From: Salvelinus alpinus
Taxonomy: Eukaryota; Chordata; Actinopteri; Salmoniformes; Salmonidae
Assembly (NCBI RefSeq): GCF_045679555.1
Contig: NC_092091.1
Span: forward strand, 65,675,291 to 65,739,290
Reading direction: 5' to 3'
Length of the DNA stretch: 64,000 nt
This document shows, in pieces, positions 1 to 12,069 of this stretch (the stretch's first letter is position 1; every line of letters begins with the position of its first letter). Position numbers and translations under genes: made by a program. The notes under the pieces are model-generated. The model was not told the DNA's origin, did no database searches, and saw only the letters and a program-made list of their open reading frames with translations.

Positions 1-319
1 TTATTGCTTCTTTAATCAGGACAGCAGTTTTCAGCTGTGCTAACATAATTGCAAAAGGGTTTTCTAATGATCAATTAGCTTTTTGAAAATTATAAACTTG
101 GATTAGCTAACACCACGTGCCGTTGGAACACAAGAGTGATGGTTGCTGATAATGGGCCTATGTAGATATTCCATAAAAAATCAGCCGTTTCCAGCTACGA
201 TAGTCATTAACAATGTCTGCACTGTTTTTCTGATCAATTTTATGTTATTTTAAGGCTTTTTCTTTTCTTTCAAAAACAAGAACATTTCTAAGTGGCCCCA
301 AACTTTTGAACGGTAATGT
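1..319. mobile_element. Tc1-like transposon, terminal fragment (continues before the window)
   Basis: The first 320 bases read as the terminal non-coding part of a salmonid Tc1-like element. They end in a recognisable Tc1 terminus around 270-319, containing 'ccaaacttttgaacggtaat'. No transposase codons are visible, so the coding part would lie left of the window or be deleted. No clean TA target duplication could be paired because the other end is not in view. The family call is by recognition. Confidence 0.7.
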
Positions 320-387
320 TACCATAATGGTTAATAAACAACTCCTACAAAATATTTTTTTCATGTACAAAGAAGGTGCCTTGCTGA

Positions 388-458
388 AGTGCCTTGCTGA
401 GAGTGTGTCTCTCAATGAATCTGTAAATGTTGGTTGGAAGTGGAACCTTCTTGGGTAG
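388..458 (+). repeat. 71-bp repeat, copy 1 of 2 (second at 4,735)
   Basis: A stretch beginning 'gtgccttgctg' and running through 'tggaagtggaacc' recurs at 4,735-4,806 in the same orientation with only scattered mismatches. It sits just outside the left end of the hAT-like element at 664-4,050. I do not recognise the family. Confidence 0.6.
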
Positions 459-740
459 AGCAATTAAAAAAAAAAAAAAAAAAGTTTTATTTTCCCAAAT
501 TATATTTTCTCAGTTGTCTGGATGAAAAACTAACACATTTTGATTTGAGTGCAATTCCCCTTTAATTACACATCTAATGTGTGAGGAATGTACTGTCTAA
601 TGTGCTGGTTTTGTACTGCCGCTGTTCATTTCATGATAAAGTTAGCAAATAATAGATACAAATTAGTGATGCACCAATATTACATTTTTGGCCAATATCC
701 GATATTTTCCTTGCCAAAAGAACGATACTGATAACCGGGA

Positions 741-800
741 TAGGCCGTCATTGTAAATAAGAATTTGTTCTTAACTTACTTGCCTAGTTAAATAAAGGTT
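741..800 (+). mobile_element. Salmonid SINE, 3' tail only
   Basis: Only the conserved tail 'taggccgtcattgtaaataa' through 'cctagttaaataaaggtt' is present, with no tRNA-derived head. This tail is shared by several salmonid SINE families, so the family cannot be decided. Confidence 0.75.
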
Positions 801-1301
801 ACAAACACACCACACTGATCAAAGTTATTTTGTTGGCATTTACGCATGTCCCCATTACTAGTAAAACATAATCAAAACCTATTTCTTTCACTTACTTGCT
901 GTGCTGTTTCGTTGTTCATTTGTTCAGTCGTTTAATTCTCAACCCAGATTTCTATGGAACGCCGTTTGTGTCTTTGCGTGTCAAAGATACTATTTAACAC
1001 TATTTGACGTGTCAATTAAGCTTGTTGACCAATCAAGACCTGAATATGACTACGTGTCACATAATTTAAGGCGTTCATAAATTTTTTGCTTAGTTATTGC
1101 ACATAGTGTAATCAATCACTCGTATTTCATGTCACAACGATTCATAGATACATCAATACATGCTATGATTTGCTTACCTACAGTGCTGGTCATAAAAAAA
1201 ATAAAAAAAAGCTGGCAAGCTCATGGATGCAAACAATGTTCTTCCCCAAAAACATAGCAAACGACAATCTGTTTCAGTAGCTATAGTTAGCTAGCTAACT
1301 A

Positions 1302-2917
1302 CAGTTGAAGTTGGAAGTTTACATACACTTAGTTTGGAGTCATTAAAACTCGTTTTTCAACAACTCCACAAATGTCTTGTTTACAAACTATTGTTTTGGC
1401 AAGTCGGTTTGGACATCTACATTGCATGACACAGGTAATTTTTCCAACAATTGTTTACAAACAGATTATTTCACTTACCCACTGGAATTGTGATACAGAG
1501 AATTGTATGAAGTTTACATACACTAAGTTGACTGTGCCTTTAAACAGCTTGGAAAATTCCAGAAAATGATGTCATGGCTTTAGAAGCTTGATAGGCTAAT
1601 TGACATCATTTGAGTCAATTGGAGGTGTACCTGTGGATGTATTTCAAGGCCTACCTTCAAACTCAGTGCCTCTTTGCTTGACATCATGGGGAAATGAAAA
1701 GAAATCAGCCAAGACCTCCCCAAAAAATTGTAGACCTCCACAAGTCTGGTTCATCCTTGGGAGCAATTTCCAAACGCCTGAAGGTACCACGTTCATCTGT
1801 ACAAGCAACAGTACGCGAGTAGAAACACCATGGGACCATGCAGCTGTCATACCGCTCAGGAAGGAGACTCGTTCTGTCTCATAGAGATGAACGTACTTTG
1901 GTGCGAAAAGTGCAAATCAATCCCAGAACAACAGCAAAGGACCTTGTGAAGATGCTGGAGGAAACAGGTACATATGCATCTATATCCACAGTAAAACGAG
2001 TCCTATATCGACATAACCTGAAAGGTCGCTCGGCAAGGAAGAAGCCATTGCTACAAAACCGCTATAAAAATGCCAGACAATGGTTTGCAACTGCACATGG
2101 GGACAAAGATTGTACTTTTTGGAGAAATGTCCTCTGGTCTGATGAAACAAAAATATAACTTTTGCCATAATGACCATTGTTATGATTGGAGGAAAAAGGG
2201 GAGGCTTGCAAGCCAAAGAACACCACCCCAACCGTGAAGCATGGGGGTGGCAGGATCATGGTGTGGGGGTGCTTTGCTGGAGGAGTGACTGGTGCACTTC
2301 ACAAAATAGATGGCATCATGAGGCTGGAAAATTATGTGGATATATTGAAGCAACATCTCAAGACATCAGTCAGGAAGTTACAGCTTGGTCGCAAATGGGT
2401 CTTCCAAATGGACAATGACCCCAAGCATACTTCCAAAGTTGTGGCAAAATGGCTTAAGGACAACAAAGTCAAGGTATTGGAGTGGCCATCACAAAGCCCT
2501 AACCTCAATCCAATAGAAAATTTGTGGGCAGAACTGAAAAAGCTTGTGCGAGCAAGGAGGCCTACAAACCTGACTCGGTTACACCAGCTCTGTAAGGAGG
2601 AATGGGCCAAAATTCACCCAACTTATTGTGGGACGCCTGTGGAAGGCTACCCGAAACGTTTGACCCAAGTTAAACAATGCTACCAAATACTAATTGAGTG
2701 TATGTGAACTTCTGACCCACTGGGAATGTGATGAAAGAAATAAAAGCTGAAATCAATCATTCTCTCTACTATTATTCTGACATTTCACATTCTTAAAGTA
2801 GTGGTGATCCTAACTGACCTAAGACAGGGAATTTTTACTAGGATTAAATGTTAGGAATTGTGAATAACTGAGTTTAATGTATTTGGCTAAGGTGAATGTA
2901 AACTTCGACTTCAACTG
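1302..2917 (+). mobile_element. Sleeping Beauty-lineage Tc1 transposon, 1,616 bp, both ends intact
   Basis: The outer ends are 'cagttgaagttggaagttta' at 1,302 and its inverted match ending 'cgacttcaactg' at 2,917. Both are flanked by TA (1,300-1,301 and 2,918-2,919), the expected Tc1 target duplication. Inner direct repeats are also retained ('gaagtttacatacactaagt' near 1,508 and 'gtatgtgaacttctgaccca' near 2,698), so the IR/DR layout of the Sleeping Beauty group is complete. The transposase inside is dead. The element lies within an older hAT-like element. Confidence 0.93.
1686..2707 (+). pseudogene. Tc1/mariner transposase, Sleeping Beauty type, inactivated
   Basis: The family product is a DD34E transposase that binds the terminal direct repeats and performs cut-and-paste at TA. 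The expected start ATG (1,686) is followed by an in-frame TGA at codon 4 (1,695-1,697), and the N-terminal helix-turn-helix coding region carries an indel. The central frame is open from about 1,838, through residues resembling the second DNA-binding motif, to WSDETKI, which holds the first catalytic Asp. A TAA follows at 2,156-2,158 with small indels. The last part (2,186-2,707) is open and keeps QMDNDPKH (second Asp) and NPIENLW (Glu). All three catalytic acidic residues are thus still encoded, but in separated segments, and the C-terminal end differs from the family's usual tail. It cannot give a working protein as it stands. Confidence 0.92.
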
Positions 2918-2999
2918 TATATAGCTAGGTGTCATCTAAAATAACCCTAATTTATAATACTGTTCTTATTTGATTAATGGTGGTTGGATCCATCTATTT

Positions 3000-3162
3000 G
3001 AAGCTAGCCACAATAAGGATTAGCCACAACATTGGACTTTGTGGTTAGCCTTCAAACTAAAAGTATGGCATAACTCTACGACTTTTCACTGTCAATTATA
3101 CTTTTATTTTGAAGGCAAACCGCAAATTCCACTTGTGCCTAATTCTTATTGTGGCTAGCTTC
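3000..3162. repeat. Short palindromic element nested in the hAT-like element
   Basis: Arms 'gaagctagccacaataagga' at 3,000 and 'cttattgtggctagcttc' ending at 3,162 are inverted copies flanking about 120 bp, which also contains internal inverted matches ('ttgtggttagccttcaaa' type). It looks like a MITE. Confidence 0.7.
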
Positions 3163-4050
3163 ACAGCAGTTGAAGCTAGCTGGCTGCTTATAACATTAGC
3201 TTTGGGCAACAGGGTTAAGTAGCTGGATAGCTATTTATTTTCATGATCTGAAGTTCAATTTCAATAGGTGAACAACAAGTGGCTACCTAGCTAATTCTTA
3301 CTCACAAGGATTTCTAAATCATTGCTAAGAAAAATGAAAATGACTGCAGTTTCTACTGGTCATTGTTTTCAAGCTGGTGTATTGGTGCTAGCTAGATACC
3401 AAGCTAAAGCTAGCTACCCCAGAAGTTGCCGTCGAACAAATTATGCTTTATTACCAACACGGTATTGTAAGCACATCGTTCGTTCGTGGCCGGTGTTTGC
3501 TTGTTTGCAGACTTTTGTACAGCTTTGACAGTGCTACTGTCTTTTTTGACACGTAAGACCCAAACGGGGCTCCATAGTATGTATGTCATGAAGCTAATAG
3601 CAGTGACGCTATTAGTGTAACTCCGATAGGGCATCATCTGAAAAATAGCACACTTGGTAGTGTGTACTGGTGCTCGACCAGTCGGCGAAGGCCAACATCA
3701 CCCACGACAGAGAATGGTTGATTTTCAGGGGAAATGAATTCCATTATCTTGACTTTAATGGATTTCGCCTTTGAGTTGTCTCGCTGAAATCTTCTTGCTC
3801 TTTCAAATGACTGCTCGACTTGTTGACTGCTCGAGCCACATAGCAGACATTGTGGGCTAGGTTAGGAATGCTGTGTTGCACGTGTAGTGCAATATTACGT
3901 CATGTACCTACGTTATCTAGGTATGCACTTCAGCTATGACATCGGTTTTGCACACAGGCGTTAAACTAGACATCGGGCTACATCGATGTTGGCATTTTTA
4001 GCTAATATCGTCCGATTCCGATATGTTCACCAATACATTGTGCATCCCTA

Positions 4051-6523
4051 ATTAGAAATGATATACTTACTCATGATTTGCTTCTGCCAGGTAAGCTTAC
4101 TTTTCAGTTAACATTTAATTGAAGATTTGGTTAAAGTATTTCTGTCAACCCACAAGACGGTTATCACATCAACTGGCTAAACATGGCGTGATAGACAAAC
4201 GCGCACCAGACAGACGGACAATATTGCTGGAAACGAATTGGCAAAAATGTATTAGGTTTGACTATCCAGGGCTGGGATAATGTTGCGATGATTAGATAAT
4301 AGCTGGGAGCTTGCGGTGTCTGATACCTGTGAGATTTGTTTGACAGTTTTGCAGTGGAACATGTCCAGATTTTATTTTACTTTCAGAATTTATTTGTGAT
4401 CTATTCATAGGTGTGCTGCGAGCTACGGTAGCTTGAGATCGACCTGACCCTGTAACAGAGTGTTTGCTTTGGAGCCCACAGCAAAGAGCCTACTTGTGTT
4501 CCTGAGCTCAACCCTCCGTCGCTGTCTCTGCAGCTCTACAATCTGCAGGGATTGAGAAGTAGTTTTGACGGCTGAGGACCAGGCAGCAGAACAGTTGTGG
4601 TGGTTTGACGGTTCATATAATCCTTTATGATACGAGTCTGGCTCCTACAGGTTAAAATATGATATACAATCTAAGTTTGAGGTAGCGGCAGTGTTTGCAG
4701 AGTGACGTATTGGGCAGATTCAGGTGGAAAGAATGTGCCTTGCTGTTTAAGTTTGTCTCTCAATGAAGCTGTAACTGTTGGGTGGAAGTGGAACCTCCTT
4801 GGGCAAAACTATAGGGCCGTTATTCTGGTAATGCTAGAGGGGGGCTTCAGTGAGGGAGAGGCCATTGTCACAAGACGTGTCACATTTAATTTAGCCCTGT
4901 GCGTTAGCCACACAATGACATTCTACAGGTTCTCAAAGGACTTTGGTTCAGGTCAAGGGTGGATGTCTTTGTCTTTTGCCAAAATGATTTAGGGGCTTGA
5001 CATGGCTTTCGAGAACTATATTCCTACTGGATTATGTGCTGTAATAGCTATTTTCAGTTTCCTACCTCTCACACGGAGGGATTTTCTCCACTCACAACTT
5101 TCCAGAATAAGGTCAGTGAAACATTTGATAGAGAGCATTCATGCGTCATGGATCTTCATAGACAGTCATAGGCCTATCTTTTTATTTTATCTTTGTAAAT
5201 GGAGGATGTAGATCCAGCCTTGGACTGCAGTCTTGTTTTTGCATTGTAGAATGCTTCCTACGTCTAATGGGTTTGTCTCGTGCTGACTGACCTTCTGGGA
5301 CTATGGGCTAGAGAACATTTGCTGGAAGCAGGGCCTATAGAATGTTGCCATGCTCTAATGGTTTTGTCTTACTGTGAGGTATGGCTTATCCACATTCAGT
5401 CACCCACGGCTGTTTCCGACGGTAGGATACTGACCCCTGGGCTCTGCTAAAAGCATTCTCATCCACGGCACAGTGTCACTCCCTGGCTTTGAAGTAGATG
5501 TTGCCACAACACCGGGGAGATGAAAGGGGGCTTGGCAAAGGGTGTAGCCGTGTATCTCTGCTCTCTTGATGTGCAGGTGTCGTTTTATGTATGCGTGACT
5601 GAGACCATGGGGCCTTGCCTAGTGGAAAGGACGTTCGTCTGACTACTTCACTCCAATTTCCGAGTGAAGGCAGACTTTCTGAAAGCCGACTTTCTGATAA
5701 ACGTATGTCAGAGTGGTCTCGCTAATCAAGAACACCAGCTGGCTCTTATGACTGCTCCAAGCCGACCATTGAACTGACAGAGGCGACCCTGGCGTGTCCT
5801 TCATACTGTAGACCGGTCTCCTGTGTGTCTTGGAAAAGTCGCCTCCAACAAACGGAATAGGCTACCTCCTCTTTTAACCTTAGCCAGGTGTGACCCTGCC
5901 TGCCATGATGACATTATTTTCTCCTCTCCACCTCTTCTCGTCTCATTTTTAAAACGTGGCGTCATGAAAGTTGGAGCATCATCCGTTCCACAGTAGGGCC
6001 CAGGCGACCTTTTTTCTCTGTCCCATTGTGAATGGCTTCATGCAGCTCCCTATCTGCGGTGGTGAGCGAGAAGGACCGTGTAAATAATTCAGAGCCCTGC
6101 CATGCATGCCTCTCTGGGGCTGGGATCACTGAGGAGTCTCCTAGCAAGGCAGCCTGCGCTTTGATGTGGGCTTCTGGTGTGAATACCAGCCTATGTATGG
6201 GACACAGTGAGTCAAGGGACTGGGGGAGGAGGGGGCGATTCTGATAGATACATCTCAGGATGATTACAACTGATAGAACACTACATTTATTTATTAAAGG
6301 AATTCTCTATTAAGAGTTTTCTGGATTCTTTCTGACCACTGTGATGAACCCCATTTGATAAGGAGATGGCATACTTGTAGATATAGTAAGATTTTTACAG
6401 TTAAAATGGCTTGTGCACTATCTTTCCCCATGGCTTTCTAGAGGAGTTATTCATTTCAGGGCAAATATAATTTCATAAGATGACTCCACCCAAGAGAGCC
6501 ATGCATGCCAAAAACTATATGGA
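4051..6523. other. Non-coding stretch; second copy of a 71-bp repeat at 4,735-4,806
   Basis: Apart from the copy of the 388-458 repeat at 4,735-4,806, I see no recognisable element. The short open frames (for example 4,702-4,992 and 5,002-5,211) show no family resemblance, no splice-site framing and no domain. They are treated as chance. Confidence 0.6.
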
Positions 6524-7273
6524 AACTAAAATTAAAAACGCAACATGCAACAATTTCAATGATTTTACTGAGTTACAGTTCATGTAAGGGAATCAGTCAA
6601 TTGAAATATTTTATGGATTTCACATGACTTGTTATGGGCGCAGCCATGGGTGGGCCTGGGAAGGGAATATGCCCACCCACTTGGGAACCAAGCGCTCCTA
6701 TTGGCGAGCCAGGCCCAGCCAATCAGAATGAGTTCCACACAAAAGGGCTTTATTACAGACATGTATATATATACTCCTCAGTTTCAGCTGCCCAGGTGGC
6801 TGGTTTCAGGTAAAGAAGCCGGATGTGGAGGGACTGGCTTGGTTAAAACAATTCACTAAAATGACGTAGGAGGTGGCTTATGGTAGAGAAATTAACATTA
6901 AATTCTCGCAACAGCGCTGGTGGACATTCCTGCAGTCAGCATGCTAATTGCACGCTCCCTCAATTTGAGACATCTGTGGCATTGTGTTTTGTGATAACTT
7001 CACATTTTAGAAAAGCCTTTTTATTGTCCCCAGCACAAGGTGTGGAATGATCATGCTGTTTAATCAGCTACTTGATATGCCACACCTGTCAGGTGGAAGG
7101 ATTATCTGGGCAAAGGAGAAATGCTCACGAACAGGGATGTAAACAAATTTGTGCACAGAATTTGAGAGAAATAAGCTTTTTGTGCGTATGGAATATTTCT
7201 GGGTTCTTTTATTTTAGCGCATGAAACGTGACCAACACTTTACATGTTGTGTTTTATATTTTTGTTCATTATA
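6524..7273 (-). mobile_element. Tc1-like transposon, internally deleted copy (family B, copy 1)
   Basis: The left terminus contains 'aaaaacgcaacatgcaac' and the right terminus 'acatgttgtgttttatattt' followed by 'ttgttcattata'. These are the two ends of a salmonid Tc1-like family also seen at 12.3 kb and 46.3 kb. At about 750 bp it is half the expected length. The catalytic part of the minus-strand transposase is deleted and only decayed N-terminal sequence remains (around 6,800-6,980), so it is a non-autonomous derivative. Confidence 0.85.
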
Positions 7274-7920
7274 AATGGAGCCTCCTGCCAGAACTTTAAA
7301 CAAAGCAATAAAAACAACTAAAATTCTAGGAGTTATTAGTCCATCGTTTCACTGGAAATATTTATTTGATTCCTTAAAGATTTTCTTTTCCGCCCATTGC
7401 AGAGGCATCTGGAATTGGCCCACTAACATCAAAGTGAATCCAAATAATTTATTCATTGTTCTTAGTTGACACATTCAGCTTCTATTTCTAGTGAAAGAAA
7501 GCAATACTTGGGCTGTAGAAAATTCTACTTAGCCAAAATGTGTGTCCATATTTGAAGAGGGCCGTGGTAGCTAGCTAGACATCGACGCTTGAGATGTGTT
7601 GAATGGAAAAACCCTCCGCCTTCCACCAACCCCGTTTATAAAGAAAGAAATCTCTCTTTTCCTATTCCCACATTTCGCTGTCTGAGCGTTGTTTTGCCTC
7701 TCTCAAAGTTATCTAAAAGGATTACCTCCACAAGAGCGTTGGCAGTCTAATTCAATGGACCTCTGAAATGGGGTGAAAGGGAAACCACGGCATTGTCTTG
7801 CCTCTCGCCGGCCGGTGCTGAGGTTTTTCTTTTTGTCCTCTGCGCTTCTCATTGGCATTGAACATTTTCACAGTCCGCAGTCTGCAGTCTGTCTCAAAAC
7901 AGCTGCACTGTCCCCATCCC

Positions 7921-8015
7921 CATAGAAATAGAATTACAAGAACAGGAACCGCGTCAATGTGATGGGATAGAACACATGGGTACACTTGATTCCTGTTCTA
8001 ATACTTATTTCTATG
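7921..8015. repeat. Small inverted-repeat element with catagaaata ends
   Basis: 'catagaaatagaattacaag' at 7,921 is matched in inverse by 'tgttctaatacttatttcta' near 7,994-8,013. A related end, 'tctatttctatgca', follows near 8,080. The ends resemble those of the element at 19,120-19,459. Confidence 0.55.
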
Positions 8016-9002
8016 CCATGATCCTTCTTTGACTGCAACACTCATGGGTAGAACACACAATGTCTGTTCTAGGTACTCTATTTCTATGCATGGATGTCCC
8101 TTCCTGGGATCTTTCAGACAGGAAGCTGGCCCTCTCATCATTGGGAACAGACCTCGCCCAGACCAGGCTCATCCTGGTGTGGTGCCTTCTATGCCCCCTT
8201 GCTCTTCCTTTCCTGTCAGTGGATCTCTGGGATGTCTCTCTGTTCCTGAGTGCACTTCCCTCCCTCCCAGCACTCTTGAGCTTGGAGCACCGCTGATTGT
8301 TTAAGCGAAGCAGGCAGCCCCTTCATGTCGCTCATGGTGCTATCAGTGTCTGTGACTGTCTTGGTGGTGCACAATTACTCTCCCCCCTTCCTCACCCTTC
8401 TCGCCCCTGTCCTTAAAAGCAATCCCCACCACCCCTCTTTCTGAGGCTGAGGGAGCAGGACGATACCCCCATGAAAGGAGGACCCCCCCAGCAGAGGGCC
8501 TGTTCACATAGAAACGCCTGTCTTTGTGAATGGAGAGGCCTCCCTGACAAGCTCAGCCCTGGTCAGAGACAGCAGGCCTCCCACCCTCCTCTACTGCAGG
8601 AAGCCTGGGCCCCACAGCGTGCTCCACAACGTGGTCTGCGCTGATGATTAACTCCTGAACTCCAGAACTTGAAGGATTTTTGTTTGGGTCTTTGCTCTTA
8701 TGAAATACTGTTGGGGGTGTTCGAACGGTATTATTATTTTGTACTGTTGAAGCTCAGTTGCACAAATTTCCACAAACTAAAGGACAAAGCCAAATCTTAC
8801 ATAATGTGATAGAGGGCTTGAGAAAAACGCTCGCTCTTACTACACAGGTCTAGACTAGCTCTCATATTGATGTGATGTAACATCGAAACAACGACATTAC
8901 AGATCTTGAAACATACCATGAAAAATTTACACGGAGAGGAATGCCGACACCGTTTCAAATTCTCAGAAATGTCACAGAGATCCTGTAATAAGTGTCTGTT
9001 GC

Positions 9003-9080
9003 GTTCCAAAGGGTGTATAGTGCAGTGGCCTTTTGTCAAAAGTAGTGCACTATATCGGGAATAGGGTGCCATTTGGAACA
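9003..9080. repeat. Short salmonid repeat, 'gtgcactatat...gggaatagggtgcc' family
   Basis: It contains 'aaaagtagtgcactatat' and 'gaatagggtgccatttgg'. Related copies lie at 11,408-11,505, 11,570-11,640, 34,290-34,326, 38,622-38,672 and 59,857-59,972. Confidence 0.75.
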
Positions 9081-9744
9081 CTTGTTAAATTTTTTTTTAT
9101 ATATATTTAAATCATGGTTGCTCTGCCCCACATTCACCTCCCTGCGCACCATGAATGATTTACTGCTTATCAAAATTCTAAGCTGAGACCGGAGAGGCCT
9201 TGGTCGGATCTCACCCGATGAGAATGTTTCGCAGTGTGAGGCACAGCAGGCCTCTTCTCACAGTCATTGACTGTGGATACTCACACTCATTCTCTCTTCT
9301 ATAGTCTCAAGGAGGGGTAACTTAATTATGCCCTTGTGAAGGCGAGCCGGCCGACGAGCCTGCTGAGTGATATAACACACAGTAACACGGCGGGGTCAGT
9401 TACATTGCGTAGTTAATACGCTACTGCAATGCTGCAGGCGTCTTGTGCTGCAATGTAGCGTTATGTGGCTACCCCCTGCTGCAATGTTATTGAGGACCTG
9501 CGAACGGGGCGACCAGCAGTGACAGGCTGCTGGCCGATATCTGTTCTAGCCCATGTGTGTGTTGCAGGCTATGCTGGTAGAGATGGGCAGCTCAGTCAAA
9601 GTGCCTTGAGGTCTATTAGGGAGGATAATCCTCTAGGGAGAGTCCAGTCCAGCAGTGGATAGAGTGGAGAAGAGATGACGACAAAGTCAGTATAAACATC
9701 ACTATGTACCTCTCTCTCTCTCTCAATAATGTATTACTCTATTA

Positions 9745-9764
9745 CCCCCCCCCCCCCCCCCCCC
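9745..9764 (+). repeat. Poly-C tract, 20 C
   Basis: An uninterrupted run of 20 cytosines. It lies 650 bp from two further C-runs (10,383-10,394 and 10,487-10,503). Confidence 0.95.
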
Positions 9765-10382
9765 AACACCCTGCTCGCGCCTGTCCTCAGTGCAGCCAGA
9801 CTTTCTCTAACGCATGGCAACCATCTGCTTTCCAGATTACTCTCCTTTCCACTACAAGGAAAGCCAGCCTGCAGAACGACAAGGCAAGCCAACGCCATCT
9901 CAAGTTTTTCCTACCGATACAGCAAACAGCATAGTTGTGTGTCATCCTGTTTTGCAATGGCATGTTGCAGTGGTGGGAGAACCCAACTTCATGCGGTGAA
10001 CTCCTTATCTTAGGGAAGCGCTCAGTTCTTCAAAGAGGGGAGGTTAATGCGAACCTCTGTCCAGCATAGCTAGAATGCAATGTTTTGGTAAGAAGTGTAC
10101 AATTGTTTCAATTGACAAAAATAACTTGTAATAACCTCTTATGTATTTATAGCTGTCTTGTAATATATTTTTGTTGATGAAATATTTGTCTTCACGGCAC
10201 CATTTGCAAACAGACACTGGTCTTAATGAGGCTCCCACTAATAAAAATGATCAGCTTAATGAGATGGATGATTACATTTAGTGTTTGACACTCTCCTAGG
10301 GTTATATATATAGATGTGAGAATTTCCTTGATGTTTTCCTTGTAGTTCTACCCATGCTCTCCCTTTGTCACCCCTGCATTGT

Positions 10383-10503
10383 CCCCCCCCCCCCAATCGT
10401 ATTTCCTCTGGCTGGCAGTCTGTGGCCTCAGCACTTCAAAGAGGGAGGCTCTGCAGCGCTCAAGAATAACATGCTATACCACTGAACCCCCCCCCCCCCC
10501 CCC
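10383..10503 (+). repeat. Two poly-C tracts, 12 and 17 C
   Basis: C-runs at 10,383-10,394 (12) and 10,487-10,503 (17) are separated by 92 bp of ordinary sequence. Confidence 0.93.
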
Positions 10504-11407
10504 GGCAGGTCTGAGGTATGTCTTCGTCATCTAGTGGGAAAGACTGACTCGTACCTGTTCTTTCCCCCTTTTGCTAACTCTGCTCTTCCCGTCTTTAGTA
10601 ACGGTTTCCCTCCCCCCTTTAGGCAACATTAGTGTTCCATTGTTTCCAGCTGCATACAGCCCAGGTAATAAGGCGTGTGTGTCCCCAGCCATTTGTCTAC
10701 AGTGACGGTTCCCCTTGGCTGGCTGGCAGTCACCTCATGCAGTGTTTTAACTCTGTTAGAGAGGAACCAGGGGATGAGAAGCCAGTTAGTCTCATTGGAA
10801 GGAGTAGTGCTGTGTCTTTCTGTTTCCCCACAATGGGGGTTGCTATGCTGGCTGTGTCTGTCTTATCTCGGTGCTGCTCGCGAACCTGTTCTGTGAAGAT
10901 TACCTCATGCCATTGTCTATATAGCATCCCCTTTGCACTGACAGACACAGGCTGAACACTTGTCCAACACAGCGCTCCAACACGTTTGTCTTCTACAGCC
11001 ACCGAATGGTCCGTTTCACCTTTATTGGACAACAAAACAAAGTGATTATTAGGCCTGTATGCTTTCTTTTGTGGCGTTTTGATTTGGCACACGCAGATGG
11101 TTTAGGTATCAATCTGAGCCTGTTGTAAGTAGCCCATGTTTTGGTTATTTGGTTTCCTTTTAATTCATTTGCATCAGAAGGATGGACAAACAAAGCTCCA
11201 ACAGATGACGCCAGTTGCCATATCACTGTTGCCATGGTAGCAGGTTCTTCTCGCCTCTCAATTTCCCCCATAATTTCCTCTGGGGTATAGCACCTTGTGT
11301 CACGGCTGCATTCTTTTCAACACACTTTGTATTCCACAGGCACCTCTGTAAACAAATTATTATCTGTGTAGACTAGCATGGCTTTGCCCAACTAACTACA
11401 TCAAGTA

Positions 11408-11640
11408 TTGGTCCCAAATAGCACCATATTCCCTATATTGGGCATATGGGGCTCTGGTTAATAGTAGTGCACTATAAAGGGAATAGGGTGCCATTTTGGG
11501 ACGCGAGCCATCCAGCTCTTAAGAAGCCAGCTACTCTTTAGAGAAGAGAGCCTACTACACTGTCTCCGTCCCCAATTGCACGGTGGACTATTTTTGATCA
11601 GAGCCCCTTGGGAATAGGGAAGGTGCCATTTGGGATGCAC
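11408..11640. repeat. Paired copies of the 'gtgcactata...agggaatagggtgcc' repeat
   Basis: The first part (11,408-11,505) is itself an imperfect palindrome: 'agcaccatattccctatatt' against 'ataaagggaatagggtgcca'. A second, more decayed half follows at 11,570-11,640, ending 'aggtgccatttgggatgc'. About 65 bp separate them. Confidence 0.72.
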
Positions 11641-12069
11641 ACAAAATGAATAATGTGGTTGTTTGGGCTAGAGACTTCCTCACTATTCTGGCTAGTCTGT
11701 GTGAGAGAATTTAGCTACTTCCCATTGACTATATTGCTATGTAGCCTAAATGGTTTATGACTTTTTCATAAGCACAACTAAACCATACACGTACAGTTGT
11801 TGGATACCAGTGTACACACACCTACCTCTATTGTTTATGAATGTAAGGCCTACCAATGAATCCTTTGTTGGGTCCACCTCCCGTTTTGAATAAATCAACT
11901 TCCTCCTGTTAATTTTGTTTTACAGCCACCTTTGTCAATGCTTCCCGTTCTTTACTTCAGTTTCTTCTCATTTTACTCATTTAGTTTTGTACACCAACTC
12001 ATTTAAGTTTTGTACACCAGCTGAAAATACCATATTTGGGGTTATTCTATATAAAACAGCGTTTTTAAA

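Larger units (their letters stand above)
664..4050. mobile_element. hAT-like DNA transposon, non-autonomous, with nested insertions
   Basis: The left end at 664 starts 'tagtgatgcacc'. The right end at 4,050 is the inverted counterpart 'gtgcatcccta'. Both ends continue into matching 'ccgat/atcgg' sub-terminal sequence, typical of a hAT-like family common in salmonids. No intact transposase is seen. About half of the length is a Sleeping Beauty-type Tc1 (1,302-2,917), and a SINE tail and a small palindromic element also lie inside. The 8-bp target duplication expected for hAT is not clear; only 'aatta' is shared at the flanks. Confidence 0.6.
7274..12069. other. Non-coding stretch with small repeats
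   Basis: No exon was recognised. It contains a small inverted-repeat element (7,921-8,015), short palindromic repeats of the 'gtgcactatatagggaatag' family (9,003-9,080 and 11,408-11,640), and three poly-C runs between 9,745 and 10,503. The longest open frames (for example 10,730-11,092 minus and 10,632-10,955 plus) lie across each other and have no domain-like composition. Confidence 0.6.
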
